Shown piece by piece: positions 1-7,229 of a DNA stretch of 64,000 nucleotides. The DNA lies in assembly GCA_040903745.1 (NCBI GenBank), contig JBBDUV010000047.1:73659-137658 (forward strand), in the 5' to 3' direction. This stretch comes from M55B112 sp040903745 (GTDB taxonomy: Bacteria > Bacteroidota > Bacteroidia > Bacteroidales > GCA-2748055). Both the position numbers and the translations under genes were made by a program. The stretch's first letter is position 1, and each line of letters opens with the position of its first letter. Under the pieces are notes generated by a model. The model saw only the letters and a list, made by a program, of their open reading frames with translations. It searched no databases and was not told the DNA's origin.

Positions 1-663
1 AGGGGATCGCGCGGTACCAGCGGGCTGCTGAGCGAGTTGCGCAGCAGGCTTATCGCGGAGAAGGTGCCTTTTCAGCATGTGCCGGTAGAGAAGCTCAATG
101 CCATTACCATGAAGAACCACCAGGGGGTAATTGCCTACCTGCCGGAAATCGCCTATGGAGAGATTGAGTTTATATTACCGCAGCTTTTTGAAAGCGGCAG
201 GACACCATTGGTTCTGGTGCTTGATCAGGTTTCCGATGTGCGAAACTTTGGAGCCATTGCGCGCACGGCCGAGTGTGCCGGTGTGGATGCGATCGTGGTG
301 CCTTACCGCGGGAGCGCACGGATCACTGCCGAGGCGGTGAAGACCTCTGCCGGGGCGTTGCACAGCATTCCGGTATGCCGGCACCCCGATCTGCGGCAGT
401 TGCTGGAGTATCTGAAGGAGAGCGGATTGCAGGTATTTGCTGCTACGGAGAAGGCGGAGGGGTCGCTTTACGAAGCCGATTTTACCGTGCCTGCAGCAGT
501 ATTGATGGGGGCGGAAGATATAGGTATTTCACCGGCGTTGCTACCGTATGTTGACCATGCCATTGCGATCCCCCAGTACGGTACGATCGGATCGCTGAAT
601 GTATCGGTGGCTGCCGGAATTATTATCTATGAGGCAGTGCGACAGCGTCTTCAGAATGCTTAA
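1..663 (+). CDS. rlmB: 23S rRNA 2'-O-methyltransferase RlmB, 5' end cut off by window edge
   Basis: SpoU/TrmH-family RNA methyltransferase of the RlmB type, which methylates the ribose of G2251 in 23S rRNA with S-adenosylmethionine. The reading frame is open from base 1, so the gene begins outside the window. About 220 codons are present, against about 245-250 in the family, so only the N-terminal substrate-binding part is incomplete. The SpoU knot motifs are visible: DQVSDVRNFGAIARTAEC (motif 1), VLMGAEDIGIS (motif 2) and the cofactor-knot motif GSLNVSVAAGIIIYE near the C-terminus. Its stop overlaps the end of the convergent Lrp-type gene by 4 bp. TrmH paralogues are the main alternative, but the motif-3 form fits RlmB. 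Confidence 0.9.
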   Translation, partial: RGSRGTSGLLSELRSRLIAEKVPFQHVPVEKLNAITMKNHQGVIAYLPEIAYGEIEFILPQLFESGRTPLVLVLDQVSDVRNFGAIARTAECAGVDAIVVPYRGSARITAEAVKTSAGALHSIPVCRHPDLRQLLEYLKESGLQVFAATEKAEGSLYEADFTVPAAVLMGAEDIGISPALLPYVDHAIAIPQYGTIGSLNVSVAAGIIIYEAVRQRLQNA

Positions 664-1124
664 TCGAGTGGGAGCTGGCGGCTGAAGCTCTCCTCCAGGG
701 AGATGAAGGTCTCTGTGCGGGATACCCCTGCGATCGACTGCAGCTTTTCTACAAGCACATGTTTGAGGTCCTCATTGTTTCTTGTGTAGATTTTTATGAA
801 GATGGAGTATCCGCCGGTGATGTAGTGGCACTGGGTGATCTCGGGTATTTTCTTTAATTGCTCCACCACCTCGGGGTAGAGTCCGGCGTTGTCTAGGTAG
901 ATCCCGACATAGGCGCAGGTATGAAATCCGATCTTCTTCGGATTGAGGGTAAACTCCGAGCCGGATACGATCCCCAGTTTCATCAGCCGCTGGATGCGTT
1001 GGTGAATGGCTGCACCCGAAACGTTACATTCGCGGGCCACTTCAAGGTAGGGTATCCTGGCGTTTTTTGTAATGAGCGACAGAATCTTTCTGTCGAGTTT
1101 GTCAATGTGCAATGCTTCTTCCAT
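660..1124 (-). CDS. Lrp/AsnC family transcriptional regulator
   Basis: A 154-residue protein with the standard Lrp/AsnC plan: an N-terminal winged HTH (residues about 8-60, starting LDRKILSLITKNARIPYLEV) and a C-terminal RAM/ligand-binding domain (about 70-150, with the typical YITGGYSIFIKIY strand). Such proteins usually bind amino acids or related small molecules and act as octameric feast/famine regulators. It is transcribed towards rlmB, with a 4-bp convergent overlap. It may be autoregulated from the AT-rich region above 1125. No target can be read from the sequence. The neighbouring lar/nickel genes point the same way but are separated by 340 bp, so a link is only a guess. Confidence 0.88.
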   Translation of the reverse strand: MEEALHIDKLDRKILSLITKNARIPYLEVARECNVSGAAIHQRIQRLMKLGIVSGSEFTLNPKKIGFHTCAYVGIYLDNAGLYPEVVEQLKKIPEITQCHYITGGYSIFIKIYTRNNEDLKHVLVEKLQSIAGVSRTETFISLEESFSRQLPLD

Positions 1125-1465
1125 TGTAAAAGATTAATGTTCAATGCTACGGTTCCGGAAAAAACAGATATTGTGGATTGAGATGCTGATCAGTTGCTGT
1201 TTCAACGGAATTTTCCGTATTCGTTTAAGATTTTAAAGAAATTTGTTCAATATACTTAGAAAGTTTAAATTTACTCAACCGAATCGTATTTGCAATAGAT
1301 AGAAATATGTTATATAATAGTGTTGATTTGCAGAGGATGGGTTTGTACAGGATATCGAAGAAAGTCTGCCGGAAAATTATCTTTTACCCTAAATGTTTTT
1401 AACCTGGCACGGAAGGAGCTGACTTTGAAGAATACCCTGAGTAAAGAAGCATGCCTCCCGGTTTT
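1125..1465. other. Intergenic region between the lrp-type gene and larC
   Basis: This 341-bp AT-rich stretch must hold the promoter of the Lrp-type gene and the 3' end of the lar operon transcript. I saw no clear terminator hairpin, no TAnnTTTG match in a useful position, and no credible small gene. The one open frame crossing it (1320-1571) runs into larC antisense and lacks family features. Confidence 0.4.
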
Positions 1466-2626
1466 TCAATCTACGGTGTATTTCCTGAGTTTCTCTGAAA
1501 TGACCTGGAGGCTCTCTCCGGTTTCAGATGAAATTCGCCTCAGGTCTTCGTATTCAATGTTCCTGTGGTAGACCTCACCTTTCAGTCCCGATATTTTCAT
1601 ATTTACCTCCCCGTAAGGAGTTTGTATTTTTATACTTTCCCGCTCCAGGATCATTCTTGATTCCTTCCGCATCCTTACTCCCAGCGAGGTGGTTTCCTTC
1701 AGCAGAATGGAGGTCAGTTTTTTCTCATCCCCGGTTTTCGACAGAACAGTAAGTTTGGTCGCCGGACGATTTTTCTTCATTTGAATAGGTGTAAAGAAAA
1801 CGTCGAGTGCGCCTTCCCGGAAAAGTTTTTCCATTACCGGTTCATAGAACTGGGGATTCATATCATCGATATTGGTCTCTATTACGATAATCTCCTCCAT
1901 TTCCTGGCTCCCCAAGGCTTTGCCAATGTAGACCCTGAGCACATTGGGGTGCTCGAAATCTTTTGTGCCGGCACCATATCCAATGGATTCCACCATCATG
2001 GATGGCATATCTCCAAAGCTGTCGGCAAGGGTTGTGATCACCGCAGCACCGGTGGGGGTTACCAGTTCACCCTGAGAATTGGTAGAATAGGTAGGTATGT
2101 TTCTCAGAATCTCTGCGGTTGCCGGAGCCGGTACGGGGAACTTCCCGTGGGAAAAGGTAACAAAGCCCGATCCCACATTCAGTGGAGAGCAAACAACCTT
2201 TTCGATTCCGAGCTTCTTGAATCCAAGGAGGGCACACACCACATCCACTATGGTATCAATAGCACCCACTTCGTGGAAATGGACTTTTTCAAGAGGCATA
2301 TCATGGATCCTGGCTTCGGCTTCGGCAATGGAGAGAAAGACTTTTTTGGCTTTCTCCACGATATCCTCCGGTAATCCCCGGTTTTCGACAAGATTGTTGA
2401 GGTCCTTCAGGTGCCGGTGATGGTGCTGGTCCTCATATTCAACCTCGAAATAGGTTGAGGATATGTTCTGTTTCACCAGCTTCCGGTTTTTTAGGTTCAC
2501 TTTTCCCAGTCCCAGTTTTGCAACTTCATTTTCAAGATATGCGAAATCAAGCCCCGCATCCAGGAGAGAGGCAATCAACATGTCGCCGGCGATGCCGGAA
2601 AAGCAATCAAAATAGGCAATTTTCAT
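1466..2626 (-). CDS. larC: Nickel-pincer cofactor biosynthesis protein LarC
   Basis: A 386-residue LarC, the CTP-dependent cyclometallase that inserts nickel into the dithio-pyridinium precursor (P2TMN) to make the nickel-pincer nucleotide (NPN). The start MKIAYFDCFSGIAGDM is characteristic, a His-rich stretch (H68-H70, H72) is a likely nickel-handling site, and the GxGTKDFEHPNVLR-type segment and C-terminal domain are present. In Lactobacillus plantarum larC is read through a programmed frameshift as larC1/larC2; here it is a single uninterrupted frame. It is the last gene of the nikM-L-Q-O-larE-B-C unit and begins 8 bp after larB. NPN is the cofactor of lactate racemase LarA and related racemases/epimerases. 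Confidence 0.93.
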   Translation of the reverse strand: MKIAYFDCFSGIAGDMLIASLLDAGLDFAYLENEVAKLGLGKVNLKNRKLVKQNISSTYFEVEYEDQHHHRHLKDLNNLVENRGLPEDIVEKAKKVFLSIAEAEARIHDMPLEKVHFHEVGAIDTIVDVVCALLGFKKLGIEKVVCSPLNVGSGFVTFSHGKFPVPAPATAEILRNIPTYSTNSQGELVTPTGAAVITTLADSFGDMPSMMVESIGYGAGTKDFEHPNVLRVYIGKALGSQEMEEIIVIETNIDDMNPQFYEPVMEKLFREGALDVFFTPIQMKKNRPATKLTVLSKTGDEKKLTSILLKETTSLGVRMRKESRMILERESIKIQTPYGEVNMKISGLKGEVYHRNIEYEDLRRISSETGESLQVISEKLRKYTVD

Positions 2627-2634
2627 TCTGTCTT

Positions 2635-3384
2635 TTATTTGTTGACCATGGATGCAAAGTAACCTGCACCAAAGCCATTGTCAATATTCATTACGCAAAC
2701 CCCCGGTGCACATGCATTGAGCATGGTAAGAAGGGGGCCTATTCCGTTGAAGCTTGCGCCATAACCCACCGAGGTGGGAACGGCAATCACGGGTTTATCT
2801 ACCAGTCCGCCAACTACGGAAGGGAGCGCCCCGTCCATTCCTGCGACTACAATAATCACATTGGCATTATCAATATGGTGTTTATTGTTGAAGAGCCGGT
2901 GAATCCCGGCAACACCTACATCGAAGAGGGAGCGAACATGATTGCCCATGAAGCGCGCGGTTTCAATGGCTTCCTCGGCAACAGGAATGTCGGTGGTACC
3001 GGCGGTGATCACCAGTATATGCTTACTTTCGTCCGCTGGAAGGACTATCTTCTCATTCTCATAGGTGATGGTCCTGCCCACCGGATGATACACTGCACCC
3101 GGAAGCCTCTCCAGCACCTGTTCATACATCTCAGTGCTGGCCCGGGTGCCGAGTACGTTGTTGTATTCCGAGAGCCTTTTAAAGATCTCTCCCACCTGTT
3201 CCGGGGTTTTGTTCTCGCAGAACACGATCTCGGGATGGCCCTTTCTTAAGGACCTGTGATGGTCCAGGTTTGCGAATCCCAGGTCTTCGAAAGGCAGGTT
3301 CTGAATTTTTTCAAGGGCATTTTCCACCTTCACCTTACCCTCGCGAATGTCGGTCAGTAATTGTCTAAGCTTCTCTTTTTGCAT
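2635..3384 (-). CDS. larB: Pyridinium-3,5-biscarboxylic acid mononucleotide synthase LarB
   Basis: A 249-residue LarB. It carboxylates C5 of the pyridine ring of nicotinic acid adenine dinucleotide and hydrolyses the product, the first step of NPN cofactor synthesis. The family signature LDHHRSLRKGHPEIVFCENK lies near residues 40-60, and the C-terminal half is the PurE-like domain (VITAGTTDIPVAEEA, VVAGMDGALPSVVGGL). Two cysteines near the C-terminus (about C225 and C230, in LNACAPGVC) lie where the family has the cysteine that forms the covalent adduct with the substrate. The start overlaps the end of larE by 20 bp, which indicates translational coupling. Confidence 0.94.
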   Translation of the reverse strand: MQKEKLRQLLTDIREGKVKVENALEKIQNLPFEDLGFANLDHHRSLRKGHPEIVFCENKTPEQVGEIFKRLSEYNNVLGTRASTEMYEQVLERLPGAVYHPVGRTITYENEKIVLPADESKHILVITAGTTDIPVAEEAIETARFMGNHVRSLFDVGVAGIHRLFNNKHHIDNANVIIVVAGMDGALPSVVGGLVDKPVIAVPTSVGYGASFNGIGPLLTMLNACAPGVCVMNIDNGFGAGYFASMVNK

Positions 3385-4210
3385 CGATGTTTGCCAATTT
3401 ATTCAGTGATCCGCTTTTGAATTTTTTTATCTCAATATCCTGGAAACCAATACTGTTGAATTTTGTTACGATGACTTCATAATGATCCTTGACCAGCTGA
3501 AGGAATAGTGGATTAACCTCCAATACGGCTTTGTCATCAAAATGTCTGACTCTCAACTCTTTTACTCCAAGTCCTTTGACGAACTCCTCGGCTTCCTCCA
3601 CCTGGGAAAGCTTTTCCGGGGTCACTTTCCTTCCATAGGGAATACGCGACGCCAGGCAGGGGCTGGGAGGTTTGTCCCAGACTTCCAGGCCAAGCATCTT
3701 AGCGATCACCCGGATATCATCTTTTTTAAGGCCTGCATCTCTGAGCGGACTCACCACCTGGTGTTCGTCTGCAGCTACAAGTCCGGGACGGTGGTCACCC
3801 AGATCATCCATATTGGTCCCGTTAGCGATAAAGCGGATCCCTTCTTCGGAGGCAACCTCTTCAATATGGTCGTAAAGTTCCGTTTTACAGAAATAGCAGC
3901 GGTTTACTGGATTCAGGATGTAGTCCTCATTCTCAGTCTCCCTGGTATTGACCACCTTCAGCCTTGCCCCGGTTTTTTTGGCGAAATCGATGGCTGAATT
4001 GATCTCACTGCGCGGTACGGAAGGCGAATCGGATATTACGGCCAGCACATTCCTGCCCAGAACATCGCTGGCAACCGCAAGCAACAGGGCACTGTCGAGA
4101 CCGCCGCTGAATGCAATGATCAGCCTGTCATACCTGAGGAATTCTTTTTTAAGTGCGCTTAAATTTCTCTCTGCTACACTTTTTGGGTATAATGATAAGT
4201 TTTCATACAT
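3365..4210 (-). CDS. larE: ATP-dependent sacrificial/catalytic sulfur transferase LarE (three-cysteine type)
   Basis: A 281-residue PP-loop protein that adenylates and then thiolates the biscarboxylated pyridinium nucleotide in NPN synthesis. The PP-loop SGGLDS is at residues 35-40. Three cysteines are conspicuous: C105 and C108 in NRCYFCKTE, and C185 in PPSPCLASRIPYG. L. plantarum LarE has only the last one and gives up its own sulfur. Homologues with all three are known to bind a [4Fe-4S] cluster and can act catalytically with an external sulfide. I infer that this protein is of the cluster type. It overlaps larB by 20 bp and follows nikO after a 129-bp gap, in which I saw no clear terminator. 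Confidence 0.93.
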   Translation of the reverse strand: MYENLSLYPKSVAERNLSALKKEFLRYDRLIIAFSGGLDSALLLAVASDVLGRNVLAVISDSPSVPRSEINSAIDFAKKTGARLKVVNTRETENEDYILNPVNRCYFCKTELYDHIEEVASEEGIRFIANGTNMDDLGDHRPGLVAADEHQVVSPLRDAGLKKDDIRVIAKMLGLEVWDKPPSPCLASRIPYGRKVTPEKLSQVEEAEEFVKGLGVKELRVRHFDDKAVLEVNPLFLQLVKDHYEVIVTKFNSIGFQDIEIKKFKSGSLNKLANIDAKREA

Positions 4211-4339
4211 AATCAGTTTCCTTTCTTACTCTTTAACAATCCAGACTTAAAAATGATTATTCAGGTTCACTCTTTCTTTATTTCTCTCTTGGTTAAACTG
4301 CTTTTTTGAGTTAATGTTTCTGGTTTTAACGGTTTTATA

Positions 4340-5089
4340 TTATTGATAATCAAGAATTTTTTTACAAATTCCAAAATAGTATTCCATATCCAGTCCGCAG
4401 GCTCTGAGCAATTCCCCATCGCGCACGATCTCCAGAGGCACGCCGGTCTTCAGTATTTTACCTCCGGAAAGTATGGCGATCCGGTCACAACAGGCAACCA
4501 GGGGAATAATGGATTGAGATACAATGAAAAGGGTGGCTTCCAAAGAGTTTATGATCTTTATTAACTGTTCGATCATGGAGGGATCCAGGCTGGAGAAAGG
4601 CTCATCGAGCGCAATCACCTCCGGGTTCATGACCAGGACCGTGGAGAGGGCCACCCGTTTCTTTTCACCCAGGGATAAATGGTGGGAAACCCGTTTTTCA
4701 AATCCTGTCAGTCTAAGTTTCGAGAGGGTTTCGTAAAGTCTTTTTTCAATCTCTTTAGCCGGGATCCCGAAATTCCTGGGTCCGAAAACAACATCTTCCT
4801 CCACAGTGGGATTGAAAAGCTGATCATCGGGATTCTGAAAAAGGAGACCGACCTGCCTGCGAATCTCCGGCAGATTTTTTTTATGAACCTTTAGGTCGCC
4901 GATCCGGACCTCACCCTCTCCCGCGAGGATGCCATTGAGGTGAAGAAGAAGCGTTGATTTCCCCGCCCCGGATGGGCCTATGATCCCGATTTTCTCTCCC
5001 GGTTTGGCAGACAGGTTGATCCTGTCCAGAACGGTTTGTCCCTTACCGTAGGAGAATGAAAGATCCTTTATTTCAACACCAGCAGCCAT
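4340..5089 (-). CDS. nikO: Nickel/cobalt ECF transporter ATP-binding subunit (NikO/CbiO)
   Basis: A 249-residue ABC ATPase, the energising subunit of an energy-coupling-factor importer. Walker A GPSGAGKST is at about 38-46, the Q-loop QNPDDQ at about 85-90, the signature LSLGEKKRVAL at about 138-148, and Walker B VIALDEP at 158-164. The NPDDQLF segment is typical of CbiO/EcfA ATPases. Its ATG follows the nikQ stop directly (TAGATG, no gap), so the two are co-translated. Location next to larE, larB and larC argues for nickel rather than cobalt as the substrate; the protein itself does not distinguish the metals. Confidence 0.9.
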   Translation of the reverse strand: MAAGVEIKDLSFSYGKGQTVLDRINLSAKPGEKIGIIGPSGAGKSTLLLHLNGILAGEGEVRIGDLKVHKKNLPEIRRQVGLLFQNPDDQLFNPTVEEDVVFGPRNFGIPAKEIEKRLYETLSKLRLTGFEKRVSHHLSLGEKKRVALSTVLVMNPEVIALDEPFSSLDPSMIEQLIKIINSLEATLFIVSQSIIPLVACCDRIAILSGGKILKTGVPLEIVRDGELLRACGLDMEYYFGICKKILDYQ

Positions 5090-5842
5090 CTAACGAAAAA
5101 TATAAGGGGTAAAACGAAAAAATAGGAGAAAAAGTAAAAACAGGGCGGGTGACAGGAACTGCTGAAAACTTAATTTCCGGGAGGGAAGAGACGGCATTTC
5201 ACCAGTAAATCCACGGGAAAGCATAGACTGGTGAATGATATGGGCGCGGTCCCAGCTACGGATAAAAATGATGGCCGCCTGGTTACCGTAAACCCGGAGA
5301 GGGTTTCCGCGGATCCTTCCGGGTGTTCTGCTGATCCTGGCCCTGGATGTTTTCAGAACCTCATCCAGGAATATGAAGGAGTACCGGTACAAGAGGGCGG
5401 AGATTTGAACAATCACCGCGGGCATTTTCAATCTTCTCAAGGCGTGGAGAAGGTTGTCGAAGCGCTCGGTAGAGGTTAACAATATCAGAAGTATCAGGGC
5501 AGACAGGGCTTTCATGATGAGACTCAGGGGCAAGTTGAAGTTATAATCCCGAAGCTCCTCCATGGAAGTGTAACCGGATGACAGGGGTAAAAGCACCGCT
5601 GCGGCCAGGATAAGCGGGAGGACAAAAAGACACTTCTTTAGAATGAAGGCCAGTGGCACCCTGGACAACGGGATCACAACCAGGACAGCAGGAAGGAAAA
5701 GACCATAATCGATGAAGCGGTACCGTGGTGCTGAAATGATGATGAAAACAGCAGCAAAACAGGCAATGAGTTTCAGCCGGGGATCCATCCTGTGAACCGG
5801 GCTCTCAAGATTGCTGTATTTGTCAATATAACCGTGCTTCAA
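5090..5842 (-). CDS. nikQ: Nickel/cobalt ECF transporter transmembrane T-subunit (NikQ/CbiQ)
   Basis: A 250-residue CbiQ/EcfT-family membrane protein that couples ATP hydrolysis in NikO to the substrate-binding NikM. The N-terminus (YSNLESPVHRMDPRLKL) is the standard start of the family, followed by several hydrophobic helices. The cytoplasmic coupling region carries an SRAR segment and the QSMLSRGF motif used to contact the ATPases. It sits 11 bp after the NikL-like gene and abuts nikO with no spacer. Length is normal. Confidence 0.9.
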   Translation of the reverse strand: MKHGYIDKYSNLESPVHRMDPRLKLIACFAAVFIIISAPRYRFIDYGLFLPAVLVVIPLSRVPLAFILKKCLFVLPLILAAAVLLPLSSGYTSMEELRDYNFNLPLSLIMKALSALILLILLTSTERFDNLLHALRRLKMPAVIVQISALLYRYSFIFLDEVLKTSRARISRTPGRIRGNPLRVYGNQAAIIFIRSWDRAHIIHQSMLSRGFTGEMPSLPSRKLSFQQFLSPALFLLFLLFFRFTPYIFR

Positions 5843-5853
5843 TGTTTTCCTGT

Positions 5854-6363
5854 TTATTGTGTTTTCTTTTTTGACATAATCGCAAAAAAGATCCCGGTCA
5901 GACCCATAATTATCGCTAAACCGAAAATAATCCTGTAAAGAGAGGGTATTCCAGCGAAGGTGAACTCCTGGATGCCCTCAGCAGTTGGGGGCTCGGCAAG
6001 GGGAGCCTCAATGGCAATCTCTTCTTCAGGAGAGAAAAAACGTTCGCTGAGAGAGATCTCCATGCTTTTTTTATGACCCATCCCATCATCTGCAATGATC
6101 TTCCAGGTTCCCGTCTGGTCGGGGGTAAAACTGAATTTTCCATGGATGTCAGTTTTTCCTTCCTGGAAAAGTTTTTCGGAATCAGGGGAATAAATCATCA
6201 TTTTCATACCGGGTATCTCATGATGACCGGAATAGGCGGCCCGGACAACCATAAACGGGGGTTTTTCTTCTGCTTTCAACTCAACACCGTGAGAAAAAAC
6301 CTGCACGCTTACCAATAGCAACAGGAAGATAACCAGGAGCATTTTCAAATCAGAAGTATTCAT
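5854..6363 (-). CDS. NikL-like auxiliary component of the nickel transporter
   Basis: A 169-residue exported protein: a signal peptide or N-terminal anchor (LLVIFLLLLVSVQVFSHG), a beta-rich domain of about 90 residues resembling carboxypeptidase-regulatory/Ig-like folds (DIHGKFSFTPDQTGTWKIIADDG), and a C-terminal transmembrane helix (LYRIIFGLAIIMGLTGIFFAI) with a KKK tail. This is the plan of NikL-type small components found in many NikMLQO nickel transporters. The position between nikM and nikQ, with gaps of 11 bp on each side, supports the call. Primary-sequence conservation in this family is weak, so the name rests on topology and context. Confidence 0.7.
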   Translation of the reverse strand: MNTSDLKMLLVIFLLLLVSVQVFSHGVELKAEEKPPFMVVRAAYSGHHEIPGMKMMIYSPDSEKLFQEGKTDIHGKFSFTPDQTGTWKIIADDGMGHKKSMEISLSERFFSPEEEIAIEAPLAEPPTAEGIQEFTFAGIPSLYRIIFGLAIIMGLTGIFFAIMSKKKTQ

Positions 6364-6374
6364 TGGATTGTAGT

Positions 6375-6950
6375 TTAAGCAATTACTTCAGGTTTTACTT
6401 TGAGTAGAAATTTTACTGATGAAAGGGTCAATACCGCTTCCATGAGTCCGGTGAGCAGGTAAACCGAGAAAAAATATGCGATTTCCGTACCGTATCCGGA
6501 AAGCATAAATTCACCTGCCATGAGGACCGCGGGGAGGGTGACTCCCAAAAATCCTGCTAACCCTGCCCGGGCCAGGACAGAAATTTTTTTTAATTCCCAG
6601 ATCTTCCATGCAGCGAACGCACCGGCCGACATATTCAATGTGTTAACACCCAGGGAAAGAAGACCCCCGTGCTGAAAAATGAGTGACTGGAAGATCAGGG
6701 CAGTAAATATCACGGGAACGGACCTTCGTCCGAGGATAATGCCTGCTAATCCGTATAATCCGGGATGTACAGAGGTTCCGGCCAGGGGTATGTGTATGGT
6801 GGATACAGCAAACAGGGCTGCTGCAATTATTCCCATCCTGGGGATTTCCTCCTGCGAGGTATTCCTGGTGGACATATAGATCAACCCACCGCTTACTGCC
6901 AGAGCCACTACAGAAAGTTCCGTGCTTATAATACCATCTGAAATATGCAT
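6375..6950 (-). CDS. nikM: Nickel/cobalt ECF transporter substrate-binding subunit (NikM/CbiM)
   Basis: A 191-residue CbiM/NikM membrane protein, the metal-binding S component. The N-terminus is MHISDGII. In the family the first two residues, Met1 and His2, enter the membrane and bind the metal with a further His, and here His53 (STIHIPL) and His62 (TSVHPG) are available. Several hydrophobic segments and the glycine-rich QHGGLLSLGVNTLNM motif fit the family. It is the first gene of the seven-gene transport and cofactor unit, and a promoter with a NikR-like operator lies upstream. Nickel is inferred from the downstream lar genes. Confidence 0.9.
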   Translation of the reverse strand: MHISDGIISTELSVVALAVSGGLIYMSTRNTSQEEIPRMGIIAAALFAVSTIHIPLAGTSVHPGLYGLAGIILGRRSVPVIFTALIFQSLIFQHGGLLSLGVNTLNMSAGAFAAWKIWELKKISVLARAGLAGFLGVTLPAVLMAGEFMLSGYGTEIAYFFSVYLLTGLMEAVLTLSSVKFLLKVKPEVIA

Positions 6951-7007
6951 ATCAATTTATATTTTCAAATCAAATTTCTCCATTGTTGGGGCCCCCGGAC
7001 TTTAAGC

Positions 7008-7066
7008 GTGTTACTGCTTTGGTAAATTACACAAAATCGTGTCACTAATTTGCATAAACATAACAC
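7008..7066 (-). promoter_or_regulatory. Candidate NikR-type operator region for the nickel/lar operon
   Basis: The sequence GTGTCAC (7039-7045), a 14-bp spacer, then ATAACAC (7060-7066) is a near-perfect dyad of the form GTGTTAC-N13/14-GTAACAC, which I recall as a NikR signal in some bacteria. A second, weaker dyad (GTGTTAC at 7008-7014, ATTACAC at 7026-7032) lies next to it. The outer arms GCGTGTTA (7006-7013) and TAACACGC (7061-7068) are also perfect inverted copies. The region begins just downstream of a -7 element at 7075-7082, where a repressor would block transcription. No nikR gene is in the window. Confidence 0.5.
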
Positions 7067-7074
7067 GCATCCTG

Positions 7075-7082
7075 CAAATATA
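7075..7082 (-). promoter_or_regulatory. Bacteroidota -7 promoter element for the nickel/lar operon
   Basis: On the minus strand this reads TATATTTG, a full match to the Bacteroidota TAnnTTTG -7 consensus. It lies 125 bp upstream of the nikM start and immediately before the NikR-like dyads. I could not find a good TTTG -33 box at 19-21 bp, so the call is moderate. Confidence 0.4.
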
Positions 7083-7229
7083 GAATTCTGTATGGAAAAG
7101 TACGTGTATCTCAAAAAAATAAACTAAAGAAAAAAACAGGATTTAGCATTCTATTAACATTATTTATAGCCGTCTATTAAGTTGACAATACGATGGAGGG
7201 GTATAATTCAAGTTTTCTCTGATTGTGAT

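Noticed and set aside
1320..1571. 83-codon plus-strand frame before and over the end of larC
   Set aside because: Extends antisense into larC and has no features of a real protein.
2455..3249. 264-codon open frame on the plus strand over larC/larB
   Set aside because: Antisense shadow of two conserved cofactor genes; no family features.
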